From: Leptodontidium sp. MPI-SDFR-AT-0119
Taxonomy: Eukaryota; Ascomycota; Leotiomycetes; Helotiales; Leptodontidiaceae
DNA: 64,000 nucleotides
Reading direction: 5' to 3'
NCBI GenBank assembly: GCA_020726505.1
Contig: JAHLEZ010000011.1
Coordinates: 124,001 to 188,000, forward strand
Part shown: piece after piece, positions 12,917 to 23,918 of the stretch
Layout: the number at the start of each line of letters is the position of its first letter
Numbering within the stretch: the stretch's first letter is position 1
Program-made: the position numbers and the translations under genes
The notes under the pieces: generated by a model
The model's database searches: none
Told to the model about the DNA's origin: nothing
What the model saw: only the letters and a program-made list of their open reading frames with translations

Positions 12917-13857
12917 ATGCCTTTTACACGCCCGGGATACTGCTCTACGTGTGGTACATGTTTGATTTCGATGCGATCGCAATACCAAGAACCTGCATCG
13001 ATGTGTGCCGTGAGCGCGAGGCTATTCCTCGAGTTGATCGAGAATCAGATCTTTGCCGGTCTTGCAAACGAGTACGGCCTATTACGGATTTCCCTATCGA
13101 TCGGCTGAATTATCGTACTCTTACGTGCACCCCGTGCCACAATCGACGACAAGATTATTACCGTACAAAGAGGGGTACCCCTTTCAGCTAACGGGCGAGC
13201 TCGACGATTAAACGAGCACAACGAGTAGTAGAGCAAGCCTTGCGAAACCGATTACGGCTCGAGGAGCAAAAGAAGCAGTGGTCTAAAGGGTATTACGGCA
13301 GCGAGACCTGGAAACGAGGCCCGTACCGGTAGTGGGAAGGCTATACGGAACCTCGAGAGGCTGTTGAGGACTTAGTAGGTCCGCAAGAGAACCGCGAGGA
13401 TTCGTACCGACAGTGGGAAGGGCATACGGAGCCTCGAAAGGCTATTGAGGACTCAACAGGCCCGCAAGAGAGCCGCGAGGATCCGTACCGACAATGGGAA
13501 GGGCATACGGAGCCTCGAAAGGCTATTGAGGACTCAGCAGGCCCGCAAGAGAGCCGCGAGGATAAGGATTCGGAAGAATCACAAGAGGATTGGGAACCAC
13601 AAGAGAGCTGAGAGGATAAGGGTCCGGGAGAGCCGCAAGAGAATTAGGACCGAGAGGACTTTATAGATCTGCAAAAGGCTCCGCAAAAGGTTCCGCAAGA
13701 GCCTCAAAGTCAGATTTGCTCTTCGTGTAATCAAAAGAAGTTACTAACAGACTTCGGAGATGGCTTTTTTACCTGTAATAAGTATCGAAAGCTTTATAAA
13801 CGAAGTAAAAAAGCTAGAAGGGATAGAATTAAAAAGCAAATAGGAATAATAAAGTAA
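12917..13857 (+). pseudogene. Decayed Cys-rich repeat protein (two CxxC...CxxC modules around 27-residue repeats)
   Basis: One reading frame (codons in phase with 13144) can be followed from about 13000 to the TAA ending at 13857 if four in-frame stops are ignored: TAA near 13189, TAG near 13329, TGA near 13609 and TAG near 13645. Each is one C-to-T change from Gln or Arg. At the front is CRSCKRVRPITDF followed by TCTPCHNRRQDYY. At the back is CSSCNQKKLLTDF followed by TCNKYRKLYKR. The two modules share the layout C-x2-C-x(n)-TDF-x(n)-TC-x2-C/Y and look like zinc-binding knuckles. Between them lies a charged stretch with EPRKAIED repeats. The ATG at 12917 opens a second Cys-rich start (CSTCGTC) in another frame, so an old indel may separate it from the body. 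The family is not one I can name; such proteins look like expansions near mobile DNA. The loss-of-function call is strong, the original role unknown. Confidence 0.55.
13318..13563 (+). repeat. 81-bp tandem repeat inside the Cys-rich pseudogene
   Basis: Two full units, 13348-13428 and 13429-13509, are followed by a third, 54-bp partial unit to 13563; a partial unit (13318-13347) precedes them. The period is 81 bp, or 27 codons, so the repeat preserves the reading frame. Translated units carry EPRKAIEDS, GPQESRED and YRQWEGHT. Units 2 and 3 are nearly identical over their shared 54 bases; unit 1 differs at several bases, mostly C/T and A/G transitions. Confidence 0.85.
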
Positions 13858-13869
13858 TTATTAACTTGG

Positions 13870-14197
13870 AGGTCCGAAATCCACCTCGTAGCTTATGAAG
13901 TGCCGTAGGTTACGGGCCGGAAAGCAAATTACATATAAAATCCAGTGTAAAGTGCTTTTTGATCGTTGCGAAAACACCTTAATATTCTACCACTAAGGTC
14001 CGGAAAATCCATCCCGTAGCTTGCGAAGGGCCATGGATTTTAGCGCCAGCGACGTGTCGATAATTAACATTTAATATACATCGTCGTATAGTACGTTTTT
14101 CTTTCGAAAGTAACATTTTAGCTATGTAATTAACCGTGGCGAAGCGAGGTCCCCTAGCCCCGTAGCTTGCGGAGGGCCGCCGGGGAAAAGACCTCGT
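13870..14197. repeat. Three diverged copies of a GTAGCTTGCGAAGGGCC stem-loop motif
   Basis: Copies sit at about 13870-13920, 13996-14046 and 14147-14197, roughly 125-150 bp apart. Each opens with AGGTCC and contains a GTAGCTT(G/A)(C/T)G(A/G)AG core. In copies 2 and 3 the core is flanked by complementary arms: AATCCAT with ATGGATT in copy 2, and GAGGTC with GACCTC in copy 3. They directly follow the Cys-rich pseudogene and may be part of the same repetitive unit. Confidence 0.6.
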
Positions 14198-14552
14198 TCG
14201 CATATACTGACAAGAACCTGGATAAGAGTTTTGTAATTCTGAGCCTGTTAATATCTCGTCTTAGTTACTTCAGCCGCTACTGGCTTCTATGTCAACCACA
14301 CGAACCCGGATGGCGTGAGCAAGCAGTATGATTTCCAGTAAATGGCATTGCAAGTTCATGAAGACGTTCCATACATACAACGAGGCGGCCAAAATTCGTG
14401 TCCAGTGAAGCGAGTTGCTATAATATACAATTCACTCCCAAGGATCAGACTAAGAAACATGACTCTTTCTTAAGGTCAATGTTTTGAAATAATTTAGAGA
14501 CTTTAGAAAGGCTCGCATTCATTGGATATGATAAAGACAGCGAAGGCTACTA

Positions 14553-14803
14553 CCTATCGAGTGCGGTTGGAAGTGGCCGATATTGGCGAAGTGCTATTCT
14601 GTAATAAATCCGTGATAATAACCACAACTACAAAGATAACACTATATTATTCTGTAGTATAAGCGTAGGTCTACTATTTTTGAAGCAATTACGAAGAGTT
14701 TGATGTATCTAATTATTCTTTCATTGAGGAGTGGCACGTTGCGCAAGCTGATTTTGGTGTTCTGCACGTGCCTCAATCGGCTATTCCTACCGCACTCGAT
14801 AGG
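14553..14803. mobile_element. 251-bp MITE-like element with inverted ends and CTA duplication
   Basis: The left end starts CCTATCGAGTGCGGT and the right end is its exact reverse complement for 15 bp, with similarity continuing inward about 15 bp (GGAA, then GCCGAT) with a few differences. The flanking trinucleotide CTA is present on both sides (14550-14552 and 14804-14806), as expected for a 3-bp target duplication. There is no coding capacity. The superfamily is not clear; a 3-bp duplication would suit a PIF/Harbinger- or CACTA-like source. Confidence 0.6.
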
Positions 14804-15130
14804 CTACCTACCTGAGTCGCTTCGCCGGAGTCCCATCGTAACACAAGCGAATTAAAAGCCTTCTATCGTAGAAAAGAACATATGCTTAGTCCAATCACCA
14901 AATTATCGGTACGAAGGGATGCCGACATTCCGCATGGGTATCATTCGCCGCTGCTCTGAGTGAGGTATTACGAGAAGCGAGGTAGGTAGGTAGGAGTGGA
15001 GTGTACGAAAGGAGGGAAGGACCTTTCCTATATATGCAGTCAACGTATTCATAGCGTTTCTTCCCAAAGTTTCACCATTGTATTTTCTAGGAAAAGCCAC
15101 ATCTTCTATCCCCTTTTCCTTTCTTTCGAA

Positions 15131-16464
15131 ATGATTAACATCCGAGCGCCGAGGAAGTCCGCGCAGATCAGCTCTTCGGGCACTACCACCGAAGACAGTA
15201 TAGCAGTGCTATCAGCTCTCGGTCTTGGAGAACAATCAGTTCAATCTTCAACCCCCGCTTTACATCTCGGTACCTTCTCTCAGTTTCGCGAAGAACAGGG
15301 CATCATAATCATGTCTCAAAGTCGAATCCCACGAGCTGTGTTGGCGCTGCCTATCCTCGCCTTCTCCCTCTGGACGGCGTGCGTACTGCATCGAAACGGT
15401 ATCAACCAAAGCGTCGCCCCATTTCTCGAGGAGATTGTCGGGACGAAGAGAATTAAGCTCGGATCGGCCGATATTCCTATCTTGCAGAGATTCTTTCATG
15501 TTCCAGGAATCGATAAGAACTTGAAGGGTATCGCGGTGGCTTTTGCTCCGTCGACACTTGGTATTGATCCCGTTAGCTGGTATCAGGGCCTTGTGTTCTT
15601 GACGGACTATGGGTTGATCTACACCATATGGCTGTTTGAATCTACACGCAAGGCCAACGAGGGGACGCTGGCGAGATAGTACGTTCATACGTGACATTGA
15701 AGCCGCAAGCTCGTATACTGATTGATACGCATAGTCCCCTCCTCTTCTTCATGCCAGCTCAAATCGTCACCATCGGCATAATGGGACCGCTGTACTACTA
15801 CCTCTCGTACATCTCTACACCAGCCTCCAAGTTCCTTGTCCCCGGGAATCGTACCACGAATACGGTTTACATACGAGGTATCTTCTTCACGGTAGCTCTA
15901 TTCTTCTACCTGCCTCATCTTGGGAGCTTCCTCCACCCATCTCTCACAACCCGTCACGCCTTCAACTGGTCCTGGCAACTCTTCCCACTCTTTGTCAGTC
16001 TCGCTCAACTTGTCATCACGACTCTACCCTCTTCTTCTACTAGAATACCCAAAACAACACTAGGAAACAGCAATACCGACATCCGCACCATCCGCTTCAC
16101 CATCCTCCCTTTCGCTTTCCTCTCAGCTAGTATCTGGCTCTACACGCTCGCCACTTCTCCACACTCGCTCAGCACACTTTTCATTCCCGCTGCTCCGGTC
16201 ACGAATACGTTCATGCCTGTCATGAGGCGCTTTTTGCAGGTCGACCAAGTGTCTTCCTTTGGTGCTTCATTGTTGTGGCTTACCTACCTGTTTGGGGATC
16301 TGAAGGCTGAGGGGGTAGTAGGACAGAATTGGTTGGTATTGTTTGCTGTGAAAGCAGTGTTGATGGCGGTTGTTGGGCCAGGAGCGACGTTTGCGCTTGG
16401 GTGGCTTTGGAGAGAGGAGGTGCTGGCTGGTGGAAAAGGGGTGGAGGCGAAGAAGAGGATTTAG
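15131..16464 (+). CDS. Polytopic membrane protein of unknown function
   Basis: Two exons, 15131-15678 and 15735-16464, are joined across a 56-nt intron (phase 2), giving 425 aa. An alternative start at 15311 (MSQSRIPRAVLALP) would give 365 aa and places a hydrophobic helix right at the N-terminus; this shorter form may be the true one because the first 60 residues have no family character. About seven or eight hydrophobic segments follow, with landmarks WYQGLVFLTDYGLIYT, PLLFFMPAQIVTIGIMGPLYYYLSY and SSFGASLLWLTYLFGDLK. The layout resembles uncharacterised membrane proteins that I associate with fungal metabolite clusters, but no other cluster gene is adjacent. Membrane location is well supported; function is not assigned. 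Confidence 0.8.
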
Positions 16465-16900
16465 CAATGGAGTCTTGGTTGGCGTTTAACGATCCTTATT
16501 ATCCTTACTTCAATAACGTTTGAATAACTTCGTTGAGCGAAGTCTCAGAAGTAAATTGAATCATAGTCATTATCAAGCACTACCTACCTGAGTAAAAGGG
16601 AAATGGTGTCTTTGGTGTTTTCTGCTAAAGTTATAAGCGAGGGGAACTCATCCGAATAATAAAATAGACGGCAGTACAGAGAGATATCATACCATCGAAC
16701 CGATTCTCATCCGCCAAATCTTTTATCACAGAATATATCAAGAGTCATGATTTGGAATTGTGATTATTTGATTTTCCTAAATCCTATTCCTACTTCCTTC
16801 CACACTACGAAAGAAAAATGATACCAACAAGAAGCGCAGAAGGGGGAATCATTGCACGCAATATTCAAATTTTAAAACCCAAATCCAATTCTAATACCAA
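16465..16900. other. Convergent 3' flanks
   Basis: AT-rich spacer between the ends of the plus-strand membrane protein gene and the minus-strand ATPase gene. It should hold both 3' UTRs. No gene or repeat was seen. Confidence 0.5.
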
Positions 16901-19900
16901 TCAGACTTGCTCATCACCAACCACCGGTTGCGAACCCTGCTTCATCTCTCTCTGAGTAGGCTTCTCATTGACGCTCATACTATCACCACTCCTGCTCGTA
17001 GGGCGTCTGCTAAGACTGCGGATACTGCTCGCCTGACTCTTCGCCATGGTGAAGAAGCCCTGTCTGAGACCCAATTTGCGCGTACGACGGTGTTCCATAT
17101 CATCATCACTGCCGGCCTCAAACCAGCGGAAGTGGCGCTTGGCAGCTTTCCAAGCCTCGATACCAAGCACAAAGATGAAGATCGCTCCGAATGAGAGCGC
17201 CCATTCCCAGGTTATGCCGGTGTGTTTGAAGACGCGGGTGTTCAGGTAGGGGATATAGACGGCGGGGAAGACGGACACGGCACCGATCATGACGGACCAG
17301 AAGAGGAACTTGTTCTCGTAGACGTCTTTGAAGAAGGGGAAGCGGCTGTTGGAGGTTGGGTCCAGACGGAACATGCTGCGGCGCAGGGACTTGAATTCCC
17401 ACGCCGAGATCAGGATCAGCCATGTGAGTTCTGCGAAGACGGCGGCGCGGGCGCGGAACACGGGCTCGCAGGAGCTTTCGTAGCTGGTGTTGTTGTACCG
17501 CGCGTTGCATTCGTGCCCGAGTCTGCCGTCGTTTAATCCGTAGATTATGATGACGAAGGTGAGGATCGTGCAGGTTCCCATGATGATTCCGTACACGACC
17601 ATGTCTACCATTACTTGAGGGGTGAAAACTCCCCACTTGATCTTATGAGGGGGACGTTGCATGATCTCTGAGCTGGGCTTCTCACGTCCGAGACCGAAGG
17701 CAGGGAATGAGGAGGTAAGCATGTTGACCCAGAGAATCTGGAGTGGTGAGAGAGGGAACACGGATTGTCCGGAGGAATCTTGGAATCCGAGACCAGCAAT
17801 CAAGAGGATCACTTCGCCGACATTGGATGTCAGGAGATGAAGCACAAATTTCTGGATGTTGTCGAACATGCGGCGGCCTTCTCGGATAGCGGACACGATA
17901 CTGTTGAACTTGTCGTCTGTGAGGACGATCTTCGCGGCACCTTTAGCTACGTCTGAGCCGGCGAGGCCCATGGCAATTCCAACATCTGCGGAAGAGAGGG
18001 ATGGGGCATCGTTGACACCATCTCCTGTCATGGCCATGTAAAAACCACGACGGCGGAGTGCTTCGATCATACGAGTCTTTGTGTCTGGTGCACAACGAGC
18101 GATAACGAGGGGTAGTTCGGTAAGGGCATCGATTTCATCGTTTGTCAACTTGTCGAAGTCGGTTGCCTTGAAGACGATTGAGTCTGCTACATCCTTGGGA
18201 AGAATATTGACGTTGCGAGGGATAATACCGATTTCCTTGGCGATGGCTTCAGCAGTTGCTGGATGATCTCCCTATTCTTTAATTAGATCGGTCCTAAAAT
18301 TTATGATGTCCCGGGTTACTTACAGTAAGCATATGAACCTTGATTCCAGCCTCTGAACATTCTCGGACGGCATCCTTGGTCTCATCACGAGGAGGATCGT
18401 AAATACCGACAAGACCAACAAGAGTCAAATTAGTCTCGACTTCTGGGCGCAGCTCATCAACATTGGTTCCATGCTTTCCATCTCTCTTCTCGATTACGAA
18501 TTCACCTGGCCACACCTTTGAAGCGACTGCCAGGACACGTTGGCCCTGTCTAGCGAAATGGTCCATTTGAGCGAGGCAAGTTTCCTTCATGGCATCGGTC
18601 ATAGGCTCATTTTTGCCACCCGTACCGATCGAAATGCAAAGATCAAGAACTCGCTCAACGGCTCCCTTGGTGTAGACAACCCATTGGCTATCATCGGGGG
18701 TCTTGTAGACGACTGACATTCGCTTGATCGTGCTGTCGAATGGGTACTCAGCAATTTGTTTCCAGCCCTTTGCTTCAAGGCCCTTCTTGCCAAAGTTAAA
18801 TCGGTGAGCGAATACCTGGAGGGCAATTTCGGTAGGCTCTCCAGTAGTGCGCCACTTCATGGTGTTTTCGCCTTCTGCTTGCTCTTCCTTGACGGTAGCG
18901 AGATTACAAAGAGCAGTTGGCTGGAGGAAAGCTTCGAGATCGTCATTCATGGTTGCTGGCTCTTCGCCAGGCACCTTTTCTGTCTTGTGTTGATCCTTGG
19001 CGAACTTTTCGGCTGGGACGTCGAACTTCAGAGCAGCGGCACTTCGTTGGTGGTCAAAGTCCTCTTTCTCCTCTGGAGTAACAGAGTGTGGGATGACTTC
19101 AGAGCCGATGACGACCTCGCCTTGAGTAGGGTTGTTGGGATCCATTGAGTTGTTTACGGTGTATATTCCAACCTTTGGTAGCCAGACTTTCTTGACAATC
19201 ATTGCACCTTGTGTGAGGGTACCAGTCTTGTCAGAGCAGATGTTGGTGATGCCACCAAGTGCCTCCAAAGCAGAGAGATCTCGGATGACTACGTTTGCCT
19301 TTCTCATGACTGTCATTCCAACAACCATGGTAATTGTCAAGACAGCAATCAGAGACTCCGGAATGATGGCGATTCCTGTAGAAATGGCATAAATGGCGAC
19401 TTCATCGGTGACGTTGAACTTGTTGACTGCAAAGACAACAATAGCGAGGAGAATTGCACATCCAAAGAGGATGTAGGCCAGCTTTGAGAGCTTTCGCTGA
19501 AGGGGAGTTCCCTCAGTAAGACCAAGGAACTTTCCAACTCCATCATATATTCTTAGAGCCAGTCCTTTGAAAGGTTGGGCCTTGCCATGTTTCTTGAAGT
19601 TCATCGATCGTCCTTGCTTGCGTTCTTTCTTTGTACTCGAGGCAGCGATCTTGCCGACTTCGGTCTGCATGCCAGTTCCATATGCGATACCTCGACCTCG
19701 CCCTTTGGTGACGGTTGTTGTAGAATATGCGACATTGAGACGATCGGCGACGGGGACATCGTCTTCGGAAGTGGCAACTGTATCTGTCTCGGGAATCACG
19801 ATATCGGCTTCGGATCGCTTCTCGACAGGTTCCGCCTCTCCAGTCAGGGACTTCTCATCGCAGTTGAGATTCATAGTTTCGAACATTCGCAGGTCTGCGG

Positions 19901-20477
19901 GGACAGTGTCGCCAGTCTTGATAATGACGATATCTCCAGGAACGACTTCGGCGCTAGAATTACGTCAGAACTAATCAATTTCTAGAATTGTGACAAAAGC
20001 TTACCTGGGAATTACTTCGACCTTGTGATCTCGCAGCACAGAAGCACTAGGTGAGGAAAGTGCTCTCAGAGAGTCCATTTTCTTCTCGGCTTTGAACTCT
20101 TGAAAGAATCCAATGGAGACATTCAGAACAATGACAGCAGTAAGAACACCGCCTTCAATATAATCTCCAACTCCATAACTCAGACCCATTGCAAAAATGA
20201 GAACCTATTTGAGATCAGCACCTGTCAAATGACAATCTGCAAGTGTCAAACCTACCAGAATCATGGCATTCGAAATCTGTTTGCCGAGAATTTTGTACCA
20301 AACGGTACCACCACCAGTGTCGAGTTCATTGGGAGGGTGAGTCTTCTGGATCTCAGCTACCTGGCTAGCTGTCAATCCAGACTCGATATTGGTGTTCAAT
20401 TGCCTGGCAGTCTCCTCGATGGTAAGCAGAAACGGATGACGATCCGTCTGAATGTGGGATAACTTCTTGAGTGCCAT
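16901..20477 (-). CDS. ENA: P-type Na+/K+-exporting ATPase, ENA (type IID) family
   Basis: Four exons, 20477-20256, 20204-20005, 19953-18324 and 18271-16901, with introns of 51, 51 and 52 nt, give 1140 aa. The enzyme uses ATP to pump Na+ (or K+) out of the cell at the plasma membrane. The sequence shows, in order: an N-terminal cation-ATPase domain; the actuator TGE motif (about 178-180); the membrane segment STGIAIIPESLIAVLTIT characteristic of ENA pumps; the phosphorylation site CSDKTGTLT with Asp at about 382; a nucleotide-binding domain with KGAVERVL; the hinge TGDGVNDAPSL near 766; and the C-terminal cation-ATPase membrane domain. The C-terminal tail is basic and Ser-rich. Length is close to the usual 1050-1100 aa. 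No catalytic residue is missing. Such genes are commonly induced by salt and alkaline pH, but no regulatory site was demonstrated here. Confidence 0.96.
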
Positions 20478-22850
20478 TGTAGAAGTTTGTCGTATTATTA
20501 CTTTCGTAATAAGTTGTGTTCAGTGTGTAATTGATGTACTATTCCTAGTCAAGGGAATAGAGAAGGGAATGTGCGATGGTGATTCACATAGAAGTTTGAG
20601 ATTATTTCAATTCTTTGTCTTGTGGGAAGTGTGGAAAAAGGGAAAAGCCCGTCATTATATATCTACCTACCATTGCATCTAGCCGGCAAAGACGGCTCTC
20701 CAACCTTGATAACGCAAACATGGTCGGCCCACCATCGCAGGGCCAGCCAAGATCTGGCTGCTCGTATGATGTTCGGCTGCCAATAAGTGGTGGGAGAGTT
20801 TGTGTTGACAAGAGGCTAAGCCTTGGCGGACTCTCGATAGAACTCTCCTAGCCGGCTCTTAGCGGGCGGAAAGGCGTGGCGGAGCAGAGGAGAACCTTGG
20901 CTTCCAACGGCCGGAGAGGAATTCTTATCGACGCCAGGGGCGGAAGGGGCGAAAGCGGCAAAGTTCGTCGTTTTGAACGCTGTCATTGGTCGTGAAGCGG
21001 AATTCCTGAAAGATCTCGCCACATCATGTGATGCTTGGCTGTTCCTTGGGCTCATCCCAAGTGTTGGCGCCCCGCTCTTGGTTTGTTGGCGACAACTGAC
21101 GCCATATGATTGAGGGGTCTTATGACGATATTGGAGCAGGGCAGGACAAAAGTGCATTGTCGAATCTTGAGGCTGAGTTGAAAAAAAAAAAAATAGAGGC
21201 TTAATGCTTCACTTGCCATGTTCTCTCATTTCACCGATTGAAAGAACGATGCATCTTGGAATTGGGTTCTAATTCAGCACCAAGCTTAGCTTATCCTTTT
21301 GGTGGAATCCAGACTTCCAAGAAACACGCCAGCATACCTTCGGCCGAGCACACCGTTTACATGTAACCCTTGGGTCGGTCCAAGCATACCCAGACAGTGT
21401 GGGGTGTGTGGGTGGATTTCCCATGTCATCGAACATAATCGAAACTTCGAAAGTCAAGATAAGATCTGATCACCGGTCCAGTCGCCATCGAGTGACGAGT
21501 GTCATGTCCTATCTCTGTTTTATTATGAAAACAAGGAGATGTGATAGAAAAAAGGCCTTTCTCGAGATGTGTTTACTTCGAAGCTAAGCTGGACTCTATA
21601 TGATAGAGTGAGTCTCTATTGATCAGTCGTTTTGATTGGAAGCTCTGCCTATCTTCTTGCTAGACTTGAGGACTCGGCAGCAAGCCGACGAAACCAGACG
21701 AGCCTAGCTCTTCTGTATAAATCTAGTGCCAACATCTCAAGATCAAGATTCTCTAGTTAGCATTACTCCACACTACCATGCCCCAACAACACTTCATCAA
21801 ATCCCTTCATTGTGGGGGAAAAAACAAAAGCAGAGCACAACACTACCAACAACAAGCTCAATACCATCTCTATCGTCCCCTAAATAACCTTGTCCCTCCC
21901 CTCCTCTCCTCAAGAAAACACCGTCATCATTGGCACATTTCTTGTGTTTTCGGCCCGACGTCTTGGGTGAGACTAGCTCTCTCGGCAACCCTTGGGAGGG
22001 ACAGAGCATACTATGAAACTCTTGTTTCTTGTAGCTTGGAGATAAGCGTGGTATATCGGCAATTTTTCTGTGCGGTTTGACTTGCCTTGCTGGGGAGAGC
22101 TACAGGGGAAGAGGTGTGGATATTGAGTGCTGACGTGATTTAGAGGACATTTGCTCTTTTTGGATTCGTTTTCATCTGCATGATTGCGTTAATTAATCGG
22201 ATGGCCTCCTCGATTTAAACACTATATTTTTAGTATTTAATTACATGCAAGGTATGATATTCTCGCATTGGAGTGGGTTCTCGTCAAGTTCTGTCCCCTC
22301 TTCCAACAACTCATGTGCCAAGTTATCGCTCGGCACCTTGTAGGCACCGCAAAAAGCCCTAGGCCATCTTCTTTGGTTTCTAGTGTCTGGCTACCGACGA
22401 TTGGACTTTAGGGCCACTTAATCAATTTGTTTGGGTGACTTTCTACCGAAAATGAAATGAACCATAGTTCGAACCTGTTTTAGCGCCAAGGCTTAGGCGA
22501 CCTGACCATTCACTAAACCCCAGAGTTCAGTATTTGTGCCTAGAACAATACCTACCCTATCTAGAAGCTTTGCTAATGCTTATAAGCTTGGTTGATTTAT
22601 TTTGAGAAGTTGGAACGCTGAACTTCATTTGCGCCATGCTTATTACTCAACTTCTTCACAATGAGCAAGTCACCATTGAGAATTCCAGGAACCAATGGAT
22701 CAGCAATATTGATCTACTAGTTCATTATTATTACCTGTATAATCTTGTAATGCAAACTTTAATAACCCAAGAACTTTTACTCTCCAATCTCATACACTTC
22801 ACCATCCCACCAGCATCCTCCTCAATTGAAAGTTTCTTCCCTTCCCAACC
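20478..22850. other. Upstream region of the ENA gene, otherwise gene-free
   Basis: 2.4 kb without a convincing gene. A 113-codon open frame on the minus strand at 20816-21157 has ordinary composition but no family motif and sits in the likely promoter or 5' UTR of the ATPase. A 14-base A tract starts at 21181. Confidence 0.4.
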
Positions 22851-23387
22851 TCAATTGCCACCCCTCCTCCTAAGACCATACCACCTCCCCTGCCCTTCCC
22901 CTCTCGTCCTCTCCTCCCTATCCCAAAAAATCAACCACCTCCAGCCCCTCCTTTCCCTCGCCCTGCCCTGCCCCCTACCAGGTCTCCTCGTCTCATAAAC
23001 CCTCTCCCTCTCCCTCCTCCTAACCCCCTCCAACAACCTCACAACATGATCCTCAATCCTCGTACCCTGTCTCCTATACCTCTCCCCCACCTCGCCCTCA
23101 CTCCCAAGGCGTACAATAACCCTCAAATCATCCTGTAGGAAGCGCAGTTTGCGTGTCAGGCGCCGGTCGGGGTGTTGGGAGTAGTAGATGTGTTGGGCGA
23201 GGATGAAGAGGAAGATGAGGGTCGTGATGGATATCATTATGAGGAGGGCTAAGAAGCCGATGTTGTTGTAGTAGGACTGGAGGTTGCGGAGGTGGTTGAG
23301 TTCTGAGATGGTGACGGTTGTTATTTCGGGGGGTGTGTCGCGGGGTGTGAGTATGAGAGGGAGGATTGTGGGTGGGATGGGTGCCAT
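22851..23387 (-). CDS. Small single-TM hypothetical protein
   Basis: Intronless frame of 178 aa starting with ATG at 23387. A Pro/Thr-rich N-terminus is followed by one strong membrane segment (about 43-65, GFLALLIMISITTLIFLFILA) and a long, highly basic Arg-rich C-terminal half (RRRERERVYETRRPGRGQ). The TM helix in a single frame plus a charged tail suggests a real bitopic protein. I recognise no domain. The Arg-rich tail could partly reflect pyrimidine-rich complement sequence, which lowers confidence. Confidence 0.55.
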   Translation of the reverse strand: MAPIPPTILPLILTPRDTPPEITTVTISELNHLRNLQSYYNNIGFLALLIMISITTLIFLFILAQHIYYSQHPDRRLTRKLRFLQDDLRVIVRLGSEGEVGERYRRQGTRIEDHVVRLLEGVRRRERERVYETRRPGRGQGRARERRGWRWLIFWDREERTRGEGQGRWYGLRRRGGN

Positions 23388-23918
23388 GACGAAGTTTCCC
23401 GGACTGGAGAGATGATTGTGAAGGAAGAGAGGTGTGTGAGTTTCGAGGAGGGTTGGACGAAATGCCCCGTTGAAACTCGTTGGGATGATTCGAGTGAGGA
23501 GTGCAACTGAGCGTTTGTCTCTGCATGTAAGGGGATGGTGTGTTTACCTGCCTATGTCATAAGCGAGAGAAAGGGGTTTAGGGAGGACCCGCTTGAGCGC
23601 ACTAACTGCACACCCAACGTCACTGCATTCGACACAATACCAGATCGCGAGCTGGGGAGATCTCCATTCTATCCAGTGAAATCCCATAGACTGTGCGGAT
23701 CTTCGGGTAATAGTCAGTTCCAACGGCCAAATCACACCCACGCCTTCGAGACCCAATCCTAGACGATATGAGGGATGGAGACCTCGGTTCAATGGAGGAT
23801 GGTGGTGATTTCGAAGGTTTGAATAAGAAACCATACTATGTAGAAATATGTTCATATATCATCACTAAAACAAACTTTCTAGCTATCTGTTGTATTCAAA
23901 TCGACCCAAAAAAAAATA

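Noticed and set aside
13318..13563. Tandem repeat considered as a CRISPR-like array
   Set aside because: Units abut without spacers, the period is a multiple of three and it sits in a coding frame; the genome is eukaryotic.
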